A stretch of 64,000 nucleotides of DNA from Caulobacter radicis (GTDB taxonomy: Bacteria > Pseudomonadota > Alphaproteobacteria > Caulobacterales > Caulobacteraceae), in NCBI RefSeq assembly GCF_003094615.1, contig NZ_QDKO01000042.1, positions 83,814-147,813 of the forward strand. The letters are read 5' to 3'. The notes below the pieces were generated by a model, which saw only the letters and a program-made list of their open reading frames with translations, was not told the origin of the DNA and searched no databases. Positions 9,301-18,977 of the stretch are shown here, one piece after another. Numbering within the stretch: position 1 is the first letter of the stretch; every line of letters begins with the position of its first letter. A program made the position numbers and the translations under genes.

Positions 9301-9565
9301 CCCCGCGCCGCGCCATTCTGAAAGAGGAACAGCTGAGACGCGGCCTGGATGACGTAGGCCGCGCCGACGCCGGTGGCGCGATCGAGATTGACGACCTTAC
9401 CGGCACCTTCTCCTCGCCGTCAGGCGTGACATCGACGATGAGCCGGCGCGAGCAGTCGACAAAAGCCGCAGCTATCAATCGCCTGGCGAGATCATCATCA
9501 CCGGTGCGCTGGCGCCCAGGATGACCTCGTCAAAACCCGCCTCTTCGATCCCAGGCAGGCTATGA
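9273..9565 (-). pseudogene. decayed coding remnant with frame changes
   Basis: Read on the - strand, three successive frames give protein-like text that no single frame connects. About 9570-9475 ends in EVILGASAPVMMISPGD-stop, about 9478-9395 contains RRLIVDVTPDGEEKV, and about 9410-9273 reads NLDRATGVGAAYVIQAASQL to a stop at 9273. The last segment has no usable start codon in frame. This pattern fits a gene or genes inactivated by indels. I do not recognise the protein. Confidence 0.3.
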
Positions 9566-10126
9566 TCAAACCTGCTCGCGTTCGCGGGGGTGATCGGCGC
9601 AGGTCCGCGCCTGCCGCCCGCCCTCACCTTCTCCGTCGCGTCGGGGATGGCGATCCTCTTGGCCAAGGATCGCGGCCGCGAAACAATGGCGCTCCAGGAT
9701 GGTGCGTGCGATGACGAGCTCGCCATTGACCACGCCGGGACGGCTTAGCAGCGCGTGATACCAGACGCGCGCGCTCACCAAGTCCGGCACGAAGGCCTGG
9801 ATGCGATAGTCACGAGGGCCCGTGATCCGAACGGCCGACCAAACCAAAGGATCGACGGCCAGTGCTGCCTCGAACGCATCGATCTCGGCGCGGCGGGTCG
9901 TGATCACGTCGAGATAGGCCACGCATTCCACCGACCCGCCCCTCTCGTCGCGCCGGATGGCGGCCACGTTACGGATCATACCCTCCGCCCTGAAGCGGGC
10001 GATGAGGCGCCAGGCGGTGGTGACGCTCACGCCCAAGGCCGCCGCGATGGTCCGCGTCATCATCTTTGGGCGGCCTTCGATCCTCGCGATCGTTCGCAGA
10101 TCATCGTCTGAAATGGCGCGAGCCAT
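9566..10126 (-). CDS. Lrp/AsnC-family transcriptional regulator
   Basis: A 186-residue regulator. It has an N-terminal helix-turn-helix (about residues 8-55, TRTIAAALGVSVTTAWRLI) and a C-terminal Lrp/AsnC ligand-binding-like region (about 70-150, VECVAYLDV, YRIQAFVPDL). The family usually has 150-165 residues. The last 35 residues here are very basic and Gly/Arg-rich and look like read-through past the normal end, perhaps after a frameshift. A GGAAGG ribosome site precedes the start. No clear target gene is adjacent. Confidence 0.75.
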   Translation of the reverse strand: MARAISDDDLRTIARIEGRPKMMTRTIAAALGVSVTTAWRLIARFRAEGMIRNVAAIRRDERGGSVECVAYLDVITTRRAEIDAFEAALAVDPLVWSAVRITGPRDYRIQAFVPDLVSARVWYHALLSRPGVVNGELVIARTILERHCFAAAILGQEDRHPRRDGEGEGGRQARTCADHPREREQV

Positions 10127-10729
10127 CGGCGGTCCTTCCCCGAATGCAAGGCGGCGGGTCGTCGGTCACGGGCGCGAGCGGTGTAGCAGCCCCTCGCGAG
10201 GTGCTCGGCCGCGCGCCGCTTTGGCCGGCCATCGCCTTCCAGCGATCAGTCGGCCACCGCGATCTAGCGCAAGCGACGAACGGTGACCTGACGGCCTGCG
10301 CAGCATCGTTTGCCTGTGCGTGCAAAGGACACCGGATCGCGCTTGAGGCCGTCGATCCAGCGCCTTTCGGCCCCACCAGCGCCGACAGTAAGCTTCGCTT
10401 GAACGCCCCCCGTCCGCCCGTCCGCCCGTCCGCCCGTCCTTGACGCTCCAGCCGGGCGAGACGTTCAAAGCCCCTTCAAACGACTTTGACCAAGCAGATT
10501 GGCGAGTTCGGCAACCGCCCCTGACGTTCGGCGCCGTGAATAGCCGGCCCCCTCCGAGGGGGAAAACTCCAGCAAAGTCTGGGGCCGGCTAGGAGCTCGT
10601 CGCACGTGAAGATGATCACGTCGCCAAGGCGCGCTGACGACGCCAAGGTCGCGAACGTCACCCACCATCCCTAGCGCAAAGCGCCGGCCGCAGAACGCCA
10701 CTTCCCGTCGACTGTCGGCCAACCATGGA
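10127..10729. other. intergenic stretch without a supported gene
   Basis: About 600 bp with no open frame of convincing protein content. It holds a short tandem repeat at 10411-10438. It separates the Lrp-type regulator from the 3' end of the GH2 gene, and the sequence may be decayed. Confidence 0.4.
10411..10438. repeat. 8-bp tandem repeat
   Basis: Three full copies of CGTCCGCC followed by a half copy. It is too short to suggest function; slippage-prone, so copy number may vary between strains. Confidence 0.8.
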
Positions 10730-13700
10730 TCAAGGCTGAGACATGCGGTCGATACCCAGCGTCCCTTTTCCCTGCCATGTAAGGGTGACGATGTAGCGGC
10801 CAGCGTTGATCGCCGTTGCAGTCTGGATCGATACGGTGGACCATCCAGCGCTTGGTTTCAGGACCACCGTGTGGCTCGCGACGACGATGCCGCTCCCGTC
10901 GCGTACGACAAATTGTGCAGAGCCTACATCCGTCCCCGGCAGGGCGTAACGAAGTTCGACCGCCAAAGGGCCTTGGATGCCCGTAGACAGTGGCCAAATC
11001 AAAGATCCGCGTGGATCGAGGGCGACGTAGCCGGCGCCCTCATATCCGGCCGATCGGCGATCAATCCGCCCCCCTTCGAAGGTGGCGGTTTCGGCTTCTA
11101 CTGCGACCGTGCCCTGTCCCAAGCGGAACTGTCCTGACAGGACATTGCTTGGCAGATCGCGATGCGCCAGCAACGGGGCGCCGGCAGGAATCTCCACCGC
11201 CGCGCCAGCAGATACGGTACGCCGGACGAAGCGGACGGGTTGGATGCGGGTGTGGTCGCCTTCCACAGTAGCAATCCCCGCGGACAACGCCGCATCGCTC
11301 CACCCGTCTGGAACGACTTCGTCCTGACGCAGAGCCAACCATAGGTTGACCGCTTCGCGCAATCGGACTTGTGTCGTACCGGCGCCGACCGGGCGCGCGG
11401 GCTGAAGCGCATCGCTATCCAGCAGCGGCTGAGGCAGTCCCGTCCACCGTCCTGGCGCCTCGCCGTAGACAGGATCACCCGGCGCGAGATAGGCGCGTAC
11501 GCCGCCGCCAGCCGGCATGATGAGATCGCTGCCTGCACCGGTTTCCGAGGCATCGGCCAGGATCGGGACCGGGCGGTCGCTCGAGATCGCAATACCCGCA
11601 ATGATGGCCTGGCCCGCAGCGGTGCGCGGGAAGCCGATCTCGATCCGGCCATTGACGCTGTCAACGTCGATGGTGCGGCGCAATGCACGGTTGAAGCCAG
11701 CCTCGCGGAAAATGTCGAGGTCGCGGATTACGGTGCGATCGTTCACCGCCACGTCGAACACACGCCAGCCGGTGGCGTCGACTCCAGCCCGACCGTACCA
11801 TGGCTCGACGAAGAAGAGATCGACACGATAGCGGCCTGGCGGTGCAGCGAAGATATAACGCAGCCGTTCACGACCGTAGCGAAAGCCGCGAAACAGGGTT
11901 TGGTCGTCAGTTCCCTCGATGGGGTCTGTCGTGCTCCCCCGACTGGCGAGTCGGGGGTCAAGCCCCGCAAAGTCTTGCGCCCAGCTACGATAGCCCCAAC
12001 GCCCGCCGTCGCGCCACAGCCGGTCGCCCTCCCAGCGCAGCCCACGCGCATCGACGTGCCCTGCGCCGCCCGCGGCCACGCGATACAGATATACCCGGCC
12101 CAAATCGCCTCGGGTGATCGGTGCTTGATCGCGCACCAATTGGGCAGCATCGGGCGCGGGCGGGAGGTTGTTGAGCGCGATTCGATCGGTGGCCCGTATC
12201 ACACCGCCCACGAGACACCGCGCCGTCAGCGTATCGTAGCGGACAAGAACCTCGTTCCAGCGAAAAAGCCCCGCGCCGACGCGGGTGCCAGCTCCCAGAG
12301 GCGCCTGCCCGCCAACGTCGTTGAAGAGCTGCACCGCATCGCAGTTGGAATAGGCCTCAATACCCGACCGGATACCCGGCCCGTCCCAGCGATCCGGCCA
12401 GCTATGCGACACCAGATAGACCATCGGCGCCTTCTTCGCCGGAACTTGCAACGCCCGGTACAGGTAGTAGCCATCGAGCGGCTCGCCCCACAGGGTAAAG
12501 AGGCCCTTGTTGTTGAGCGGACCGATATGGTCGAGCCGAGACAAGCCCTCCCAAATCTGTGTGCCGTCTGCGCGCATCGCGCGGCCGGGGTTTTCATGCG
12601 TCCCCAGCAGCCAATGAAAGCTGCCCACTGCCCGGTCAGCCACCGTGTCAGCCAGTCGCGCCTTCAATCCGAGCAGAGCATCGGACCGGCTCTCGGTATA
12701 GGTGGCAGGATTGAATGGCGTGTCGGCATGATAGCCCTTCACCCGCCATGCTCCGTACTCGCCCACAAGTCCCTGGCTTTCCAACTCCGCAGCAAAGCGT
12801 TCCGGATCACCGCCATAGGTGCCCGACCAATTCTGCGGCACATTCCAGTCCGTCCCCTCACCGCCGTTGCACGTGACGATCAACCGCTGCACCGATGCAG
12901 TGGGATCGATCGCGCGAATGACATCCGACACCTCGCGGGCGAAATCGGCGGGCAGAACGCTTTCGTTCTGCACCCCCCACAGGAACAGGGCCGGATTGTT
13001 GCGCCTCTCGCGCACCCAGTCCGCCACCAGCGTCTTGAAATTGGAGCGGAAGGCCGAATTGTCGAACCAGATGTGCGAACTGAACTGTGGCCACCACATC
13101 AGCCCATCGCGCGCGATCCTCTCCTGATAGCGCAGGTTGTGCGGATAGTGCGCGTCGCGGAACGCGTTAAAGCCCGCCTGCTTGACCTGAGCAACCCTCG
13201 CGTCCACCTGCTGCGGCAAGAACGCATGCGAAGCGCCAAGCAAATGCTCGTATTCCGACGTACCCCGAAGGAAGTATGGAGCGCCGTTGATCAACAGCCG
13301 CCGACTACCGTCAGAGGACGCCTGGATCGCGACGGTGCGAATGCCGTAGGGCGTCGACGCCTCATCGACGATCGCCCCCCCCTCCATGAGCCGGGTCCGC
13401 AGCGTGTAGAGATGCGGCTGATCGGGATGCCATAGTCGAGGCTTGATGATCCGCGACAGCGCGCGATCGACCGTCACCGTTGCGCCCGGCGCTAGGCGAT
13501 GTGTAGTGCGGCTTTCGCCAACGACTTCGCCGGCGCCGTCAATCATCTGGGTTAGAACTACGAACGAGCGCGGTTGACGGGACAGATTGTCGATCTCGGT
13601 GCGAGCGGTCAGATCGGCGTGCGCCGCGTCTACCTGTCCAGGGTTCGCCCAGGCATAGATCCCGAACGGCCGAATGCGCAACGCGGCGGTCCGGACCAGA

Positions 13701-14260
13701 TGAACCGGCCGGAAGATGCCAAACGGCTGCGATCCCTCTGAGAAGCCATTGACTGGCTGATCGCCGCCGTTCACCCAAGGAAGGTCGGTGATGCCCGCCG
13801 GCAAGTCGATGCGAACCACCACCCGATTGCTGCCCTGGCGCACGGCGCCGGTGACATCGACCTGGAAGCTCGTCAGACCGCCTGCGTGGCGACCGACGGG
13901 CACGCCGTTCATCCAAACCGTGGCGTAAGCGTTAGCGCCCTCGAACCTCAGGAACAGCCGTTCGTCGCTTCGCGGCCGGTCGGGCAGCGACAGCGTGGTC
14001 CGATACCAGGCGGTGCCGTGACGGCTGCCCTTCACCACCTGACGATCGAAGGCATAGCCTTGCCAGTTGTGTGGAATGTCGATCGAAGCCCAACGCGGGT
14101 CGGTATCGACTGGAGCCTCGCTGGTCGAGGCCGCCGGCCCTTCTGTCTCCTCCAGCAGCGAATGCCATCCCGTGACCGGTGCATCCAGCCGCGGCTCAGC
14201 TTTTGCTGGAACGGCGATGGCTAGGGTGGCGATCAGGAACAGGCCCTTTAGAACCTTCAT
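10730..14260 (-). CDS. large GH2-family glycoside hydrolase with malectin-like domain
   Basis: A 1176-residue exported enzyme with signal peptide MKVLKGLFLIATLAIAVPAKA. The order is a GH2 sugar-binding jelly roll (about 40-200), an immunoglobulin-like GH2 domain (about 205-320) and the TIM barrel (about 325-620). By motif the acid/base is Glu433 (WGVQNES) and the nucleophile Glu501 (LVGEYGAW). A malectin-like carbohydrate-binding domain follows (about 800-930, LDPRLASRG, YRVDLFFVEPWYGR), and the C-terminal 130 residues resemble a CBM6/35-type module. GH2 includes beta-galactosidases, glucuronidases and mannosidases; the substrate cannot be read from the sequence. It lies 43 bp downstream of a TonB receptor on the same strand and is likely co-transcribed. 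Confidence 0.9.
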   Translation of the reverse strand: MKVLKGLFLIATLAIAVPAKAEPRLDAPVTGWHSLLEETEGPAASTSEAPVDTDPRWASIDIPHNWQGYAFDRQVVKGSRHGTAWYRTTLSLPDRPRSDERLFLRFEGANAYATVWMNGVPVGRHAGGLTSFQVDVTGAVRQGSNRVVVRIDLPAGITDLPWVNGGDQPVNGFSEGSQPFGIFRPVHLVRTAALRIRPFGIYAWANPGQVDAAHADLTARTEIDNLSRQPRSFVVLTQMIDGAGEVVGESRTTHRLAPGATVTVDRALSRIIKPRLWHPDQPHLYTLRTRLMEGGAIVDEASTPYGIRTVAIQASSDGSRRLLINGAPYFLRGTSEYEHLLGASHAFLPQQVDARVAQVKQAGFNAFRDAHYPHNLRYQERIARDGLMWWPQFSSHIWFDNSAFRSNFKTLVADWVRERRNNPALFLWGVQNESVLPADFAREVSDVIRAIDPTASVQRLIVTCNGGEGTDWNVPQNWSGTYGGDPERFAAELESQGLVGEYGAWRVKGYHADTPFNPATYTESRSDALLGLKARLADTVADRAVGSFHWLLGTHENPGRAMRADGTQIWEGLSRLDHIGPLNNKGLFTLWGEPLDGYYLYRALQVPAKKAPMVYLVSHSWPDRWDGPGIRSGIEAYSNCDAVQLFNDVGGQAPLGAGTRVGAGLFRWNEVLVRYDTLTARCLVGGVIRATDRIALNNLPPAPDAAQLVRDQAPITRGDLGRVYLYRVAAGGAGHVDARGLRWEGDRLWRDGGRWGYRSWAQDFAGLDPRLASRGSTTDPIEGTDDQTLFRGFRYGRERLRYIFAAPPGRYRVDLFFVEPWYGRAGVDATGWRVFDVAVNDRTVIRDLDIFREAGFNRALRRTIDVDSVNGRIEIGFPRTAAGQAIIAGIAISSDRPVPILADASETGAGSDLIMPAGGGVRAYLAPGDPVYGEAPGRWTGLPQPLLDSDALQPARPVGAGTTQVRLREAVNLWLALRQDEVVPDGWSDAALSAGIATVEGDHTRIQPVRFVRRTVSAGAAVEIPAGAPLLAHRDLPSNVLSGQFRLGQGTVAVEAETATFEGGRIDRRSAGYEGAGYVALDPRGSLIWPLSTGIQGPLAVELRYALPGTDVGSAQFVVRDGSGIVVASHTVVLKPSAGWSTVSIQTATAINAGRYIVTLTWQGKGTLGIDRMSQP

Positions 14261-14303
14261 GGCCGCGCCTGCTCCCCCAAAGTTGTACCGTTATGTGAGC
14301 CGG

Positions 14304-16991
14304 TCAAAACTTCACCCGGATGCCCGCCTCGAAACTGCGATCGAACCGGTTCGCGATCTGCGGCATCGCTCTCGTTGCATAGTATTCGCGCCGGACCGCA
14401 CCGGTCAGGTTGACCGCGTCGAACTTCAACCCGATCCGATCAGTCAACGCGAACGTCGAGGACAGGTCGAGCGAGTTGAGCGGCGCCACCCAGAGAATGT
14501 TGCCTGCGGCGTCCGCCGATGTGATGTCGACGTAACGGGACCGGCGATTGTAGGACAGGCGGATCGACACCGGATCTCGCTCATAGATCGCAGCTAGATT
14601 GTACGACGCTTTCGAGATTGCCTGCGCCGGGCGCGTGCCAGTCAGGCCGGCGACGTTGATGGCGCTGTCGACATAGGTGAAGTTCGCCTGGACACCGAGG
14701 CCGTCCAACAACCCTGGCAAAAAGTCGAAAAATTGCTGGTAATTGAGCTCGAAGCCCTGAATGCGTCCACTTCCACCGTTACGCGGTCTACTGATCTGAT
14801 AGACGACGCCTTGGATAGTTTCGGGTAGTGAGAACGTCTGGATGAAGCCGTCGACATCCTTGCGATACAGACTGGCGGCCAGCAGGTTCGATTTGCCAAA
14901 ATAGTATTCCAGCGACAGATCATACTGGTTTGCTGTGATCGGTCGCAGTTCCGGGTTGCCGGCCGACCCTGTCTGGAGATTGGGGGTTATGCCAACGACC
15001 GGGTTGAGCGAACTGTAATCGGGCCGATACAGAGCCTTGGACGCAGCCAGTCTAAGGAACAGGTCGGGGGTGAACTTGGCGCGCACGTTAATGCTAGGCA
15101 ACAGATTGGTGTACTCCGTCCGCGCGCTCACTGGCGTCAGCGCGCCCGACACCCGTTGGAAGCTTGTCGGCCTGGAGATCGTATGCAGCGCGCGCAGCCC
15201 CAGATTGCCATCGATCGGCACAGGCCCGAGATCGAACTGGAACTGGGCCTCGCCATAGCCCGCCACGACATCTTCCGTGACCTCGAAGCGCCTGAGAGGG
15301 TCATAGGCCGGATCAGCGGTTGGGCGACCAATGAGCCGGCGCGCAGCACCAAGATCAGTGACATAGCCGGCCCCTGTAGCGAGCCAGGAGCTAACGGATC
15401 CAAACAACGATTCCGGCGTCGGCGAAAGCACAGTGGCGTTGGACTGCCCGATGGGGGCGGCAGCCGCGCTATAGGTGATCCCGAAACTGTCAGCTGACAT
15501 TCGGTGATTGGTGTACCGGACGCCGGCAAGCAACGCGGTGACCGGACCGCCCGGCATGTCATACCGAACGTCAATCTTGGCCGCTTTCTCCCACCCACGG
15601 GCGATCGATTTGGAATCGAGGAAACTGACGTAGTTGTATTTGCCTGGGTCGAGCAGGTTGACGCCGGCGACCGTCAGATTGGGGGTTGAGGTGCCCAGAT
15701 CGACCGTCACACTGGGCGCGGATGTCGAAAATGTAGAGGTGTGCGAGTAGAACGGCCCAACGCTGCTAGTGTATGATATGTCCGGCGTCACCGTCCAGTT
15801 GCCGCTGGTCCATACAGCGTTCAGGCCTGTCTGAAGCGTGCGGTAGGGATTGGTGGTGGCGGTGCTCGTTGAAACAATCGGCACGCCTGTATATGTCGCC
15901 CCCGACGCAACTTTGCCGCTATTTGCAAAGGTGAACGGCGGCGTTGCACCGCTCGCCGACCCGATTTGCGCCGCCAGCCCACGCGTCAGGCCACGGCCGT
16001 TCGAATAGAAATACAACGTATCAAACGTCACGAGCAGATCGTTCGACGGCTGCCATTGCGCTGCGAAGTTCGTACTAAAGCGAGTGCGCTCTCCCCACAC
16101 GTAACGAGCCTGCACCTGGCCGGGCGTCATGATGGCGTCGCCTGGATCACCGCCTGCGGCGGTTGTCGAGAACACTCCATCGCCATCGCGGTCGTAAATG
16201 TTGGTGCGGCTTGAATATGTGTTGGTATTGACGTCAAACGCCCCACTGTAGATTTGCTCGTAGGTCGACGATAGAAGGACGCCGACCTCACCGATCGACG
16301 TGTCCCAGCGACCGCTGGTAGAAGCGACCAAGCGCGGCAAGACGCGATTGCGGATCACGCTATAGTTGCCTGACGCACTGAGAAGCGTACTGCCAACCTT
16401 GTGGTCGAAAGGATGCGCCGTCTTGATGTTGACCAAGCCGCCTAGGCCGCCCTCAATCTGGCTTGAGATCCCGGTCTTGTAGATGTCGATGCCCGACAGA
16501 ATATCGGCCGAGATATCGAGCAACGCGGCATTGCGGTTCCCGGTTTGGAAAATGCCTCGGCCGTTTAGCAAGGTCTGGTTCTGCGATAGCCCGTGGATGG
16601 AAAAGGCATTGCCCTCCCCCCGCGCGTTGCGGGTTAGTTGCACGCCTGGGACACGTTGGAGCGTTTCGGCGATGTTGGTGTCGGGAAGCTTGCCCACATC
16701 CTCCGCGACAATCGAATCTTGGATCTGGTTGGAGTTCCGCTTCAGGTTTGCAGCGCTGGTGAGGCTCCTGCGATAGCCCGTGACTATGATGGCTTGGACG
16801 GTGGAGTCATTCGTCGCCTCATCCGCCGCTGAAACAGCGGCCCCGACCGGAGATAGCGGGGCAGGAACTGCGCTGTTCTGTTGCCCCCCAATCGTAGACG
16901 CCGTGGACGCGTCAGCTTGTGTCGCTTGCGCGCCAGCTTGAGTAGCGATCGCGCTCGCCGCCACAGCGCACAGCCAATGTCGCTTCGCCAT
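14304..16991 (-). CDS. TonB-dependent receptor of the carbohydrate-uptake type
   Basis: An 895-residue outer-membrane receptor. The start at 16991 (MAKRHWLCAVAAS...) is chosen because it begins a signal peptide and follows a GGGAGGGG ribosome site; an upstream in-frame codon at 17045 lacks these. After the signal comes a low-complexity linker, then the TonB-box-like VQAIIVTGYRRSL, a plug with EDVGKLPDTNIAETLQRVPGV, and a barrel ending in GIRVKF (aromatic C-terminus). The AEDVGK.PD.NIAE pattern is typical of receptors that import oligosaccharides in Caulobacterales and Xanthomonadales. It sits ahead of the GH2 gene and next to GH26, so it probably imports the oligosaccharide they release. A TGAAATATCT site lies 98 bp upstream. 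Confidence 0.93.
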   Translation of the reverse strand: MAKRHWLCAVAASAIATQAGAQATQADASTASTIGGQQNSAVPAPLSPVGAAVSAADEATNDSTVQAIIVTGYRRSLTSAANLKRNSNQIQDSIVAEDVGKLPDTNIAETLQRVPGVQLTRNARGEGNAFSIHGLSQNQTLLNGRGIFQTGNRNAALLDISADILSGIDIYKTGISSQIEGGLGGLVNIKTAHPFDHKVGSTLLSASGNYSVIRNRVLPRLVASTSGRWDTSIGEVGVLLSSTYEQIYSGAFDVNTNTYSSRTNIYDRDGDGVFSTTAAGGDPGDAIMTPGQVQARYVWGERTRFSTNFAAQWQPSNDLLVTFDTLYFYSNGRGLTRGLAAQIGSASGATPPFTFANSGKVASGATYTGVPIVSTSTATTNPYRTLQTGLNAVWTSGNWTVTPDISYTSSVGPFYSHTSTFSTSAPSVTVDLGTSTPNLTVAGVNLLDPGKYNYVSFLDSKSIARGWEKAAKIDVRYDMPGGPVTALLAGVRYTNHRMSADSFGITYSAAAAPIGQSNATVLSPTPESLFGSVSSWLATGAGYVTDLGAARRLIGRPTADPAYDPLRRFEVTEDVVAGYGEAQFQFDLGPVPIDGNLGLRALHTISRPTSFQRVSGALTPVSARTEYTNLLPSINVRAKFTPDLFLRLAASKALYRPDYSSLNPVVGITPNLQTGSAGNPELRPITANQYDLSLEYYFGKSNLLAASLYRKDVDGFIQTFSLPETIQGVVYQISRPRNGGSGRIQGFELNYQQFFDFLPGLLDGLGVQANFTYVDSAINVAGLTGTRPAQAISKASYNLAAIYERDPVSIRLSYNRRSRYVDITSADAAGNILWVAPLNSLDLSSTFALTDRIGLKFDAVNLTGAVRREYYATRAMPQIANRFDRSFEAGIRVKF

Positions 16992-17884
16992 GTTCCCCTC
17001 CCAATTCGCACCGAAGTCGAGTTCGGCTAAGCGCAGGCTAGCCAACCCCGCGACTTAAGATCAATCAAAATCATCATCAGATATTTCAGATAAAACAATT
17101 TTCCACTTTTAAGCAGCACTTAATATCTTATTGCCGCCATAGGTGGAGGAAACGCGCAATGAGGCTGCCGATGGCAGGGGAGGCGCCAGCGTCATGGGCT
17201 GCGCCGAGCGATCACAAGGGGAGGCGATACGGCGCCAGCCTTTCAGGCGGCAGCACATGATTCAAACACGGGCCTGCGACCTGTGGGATCGGCAGCGTCA
17301 TACCTCAAGACAGTGCGCTAAATCCGCTGGCCCGTAAAACCTGACGTCCGCGACGTGCGCAAGCGAGGCCGCTTGCTCCGGACCGCTTAATTTTTTGCCC
17401 CAGACTGCAGAGTGAGCCGTTCCCGCCGCGTACGCCTTGCACAGGCGCGGCGGATGCGCGGTGAAATATCTCTACGGCCTGCTGATCGGACATCCAGAGC
17501 CCAATCCGCTCCGGCGTCGGGTTGAGCCGGCTGACCATCCAATAGATTGGCAAAGGAGCGACCACGACTGAAGTTAGAGGAAAACAACAGCACCTGTTTC
17601 GCATATGGGCCATGTCACCGCCGCAGCGTCGCTGTGATTGCGGACGAAGCTGGAGAACAAGGCGAGAGCCTGGCCAGCCCTCCGGGCGCGACGCCCTTTC
17701 AAAGGCCTCCTTGTCCAAGACCGCGAGGACTGCGCCAAGGTCGTGTTGTTGGCCACACTCCCAGCCTTCACAGCCGCTCGGGTCGGCGCTGGATACGCGT
17801 CGATGATCTCAGCTCACCGCAGATTAGGTGCGCAAGCGCCGGTGCCGGGGCGCTGTAGACAAGGATTGATACTGAGGTGAACCC
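16992..17884. other. divergent intergenic region between receptor and GH26 gene
   Basis: Nearly 900 bp without a convincing gene. The first 130 bp (17040-17140) are AT-rich and contain the operator-like site at 17089, as expected for the receptor promoter. Open frames between 17143 and 17880 on both strands have compositions and lengths typical of chance frames in GC-rich DNA. The last few hundred bases should hold the GH26 promoter, but I see no definite elements. Confidence 0.4.
17089..17098. promoter_or_regulatory. operator-like site, near match to TGAnATATCA
   Basis: The + strand reads AGATATTTCA, the complement of TGAAATATCT, one mismatch from the palindrome found before the fucose-pathway genes. 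It lies 98 bp upstream of the start of the TonB receptor (16991) in an AT-rich promoter region. This suggests the GH2 locus shares the fucose-locus regulator. Confidence 0.5.
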
Positions 17885-18895
17885 ATGCTGACCCGGCGCG
17901 ATCTTCTTGGCGGGACAGGCTTGGCATTGACGAGCCGACCGGCATTGGCCGCAGGCCTGCCAATGCTTTCCCACCCCAAAGCCAGCCAAGCTGCTCAACG
18001 ACTCTACAGATATCTTTGGAGCCTTTACGGGCGCCAGACGCTCACCGGCCAACAAGAACAGAATTTTCGCCATGACGGCGGCGGTCACGAGCTGGCCTAT
18101 CTCGAGCGCACGACGGGCCGCCAGCCGGCGCTCCTGGGTTTTGACTACCTAGACCCACGGGACAACAGCGCGGTCAATGCACGCGCTATCGCTTGGTCGC
18201 GGGCCGGCGGAGTGGTCTCGGTCTGCTGGCACTGGGGCGCGCCCGATCTCGGCCCTGGATACGATAACGCCAAGAAGGACTTTGATCTCGAGGCGGCATT
18301 GAGGCCGGGCACGCCGCAGCACGGGGTGATGATGCGCGACATCGATGAAGTCGCAAGGCTGCTCGTACAACTGCGAGACGCCAACGTGCCTGTGCTCTGG
18401 CGGCCGCTGCACGAATTTAGCGGCGATTGGTTTTGGTGGGGCAAGCATGGCGCCGAGCGGTTCAAGGCGCTGTGGGCGTTGATGCACCAACGCTTCTGCG
18501 AGACTCACCATCTGGACAACCTCATTTGGGTGCTTGGTTGGGCCGGGCAGAATGTCGATGCCGCCTGGTATCCCGGGCGGGCCCTGGTCGACATCGCGGG
18601 CGCCGACCTTTACGCCAGCGACCATGGCCCCTTGAGCTCCATCTTCGCGGCGGTGAAGGCGATCGTCGGCGATAGCGTGCCCATCTGTCTGCATGAGAAC
18701 GGCCCAGTCCCGGATCCCGATTTGCTGGGTCCCGCCGCGGACTGGGTGTGGTTCATGACCTGGCACACCGGTTGGCTGACCGATCCCGCGCAGAACCCGC
18801 CAGATCTTCTAAGGCGCTACTTCGCGTCGGATCGCTATGTGACCAAGGACGAACTCCCAGCTTGGCTCCAGACCAGGTCGGGGCGGCGCGGATGA
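17885..18895 (+). CDS. GH26-family glycoside hydrolase (mannanase-like)
   Basis: A 336-residue enzyme with an N-terminal Tat-like signal (MLTRRDLLGGTGLALTSRPALA), so it is exported. The catalytic domain resembles GH26: the acid/base Glu177 in WRPLHEFSGDWFWWG and the nucleophile Glu271 in CLHENGPVPD are both present, with the WVLGWAG segment between them. Most GH26 enzymes are beta-1,4-mannanases, but the family also includes xylanases and lichenases. It is divergent from the receptor/GH2 operon and next to an AraC regulator. With GH2 and the receptor it would form a hemicellulose-use locus. Confidence 0.9.
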   Translation: MLTRRDLLGGTGLALTSRPALAAGLPMLSHPKASQAAQRLYRYLWSLYGRQTLTGQQEQNFRHDGGGHELAYLERTTGRQPALLGFDYLDPRDNSAVNARAIAWSRAGGVVSVCWHWGAPDLGPGYDNAKKDFDLEAALRPGTPQHGVMMRDIDEVARLLVQLRDANVPVLWRPLHEFSGDWFWWGKHGAERFKALWALMHQRFCETHHLDNLIWVLGWAGQNVDAAWYPGRALVDIAGADLYASDHGPLSSIFAAVKAIVGDSVPICLHENGPVPDPDLLGPAADWVWFMTWHTGWLTDPAQNPPDLLRRYFASDRYVTKDELPAWLQTRSGRRG

Positions 18896-18977
18896 TTGTC
18901 ATGGGTCGTCGCGCGCCTCGGCACGCGCTGCTCTCGCCCAAGGATCGATAAAGTCCATACGCACACGAGGCCAAGCC

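Noticed and set aside
10411..10438. Possible CRISPR or regulatory repeat array
   Set aside because: Only three 8-bp units without spacers; simple slippage repeat.
10465..10722. Two overlapping - strand open frames after the Lrp-type regulator
   Set aside because: Short, no ribosome site or protein family, and frames change; could be remnants, but evidence is too weak to annotate.
11369..13435. Long + strand open frame of 688 codons
   Set aside because: Antisense shadow of the GH2 gene, caused by codon bias in GC-rich DNA.
17305..17880. Open frames on both strands before the GH26 gene
   Set aside because: No domain, signal peptide or ribosome site; mutually overlapping as expected for chance frames.
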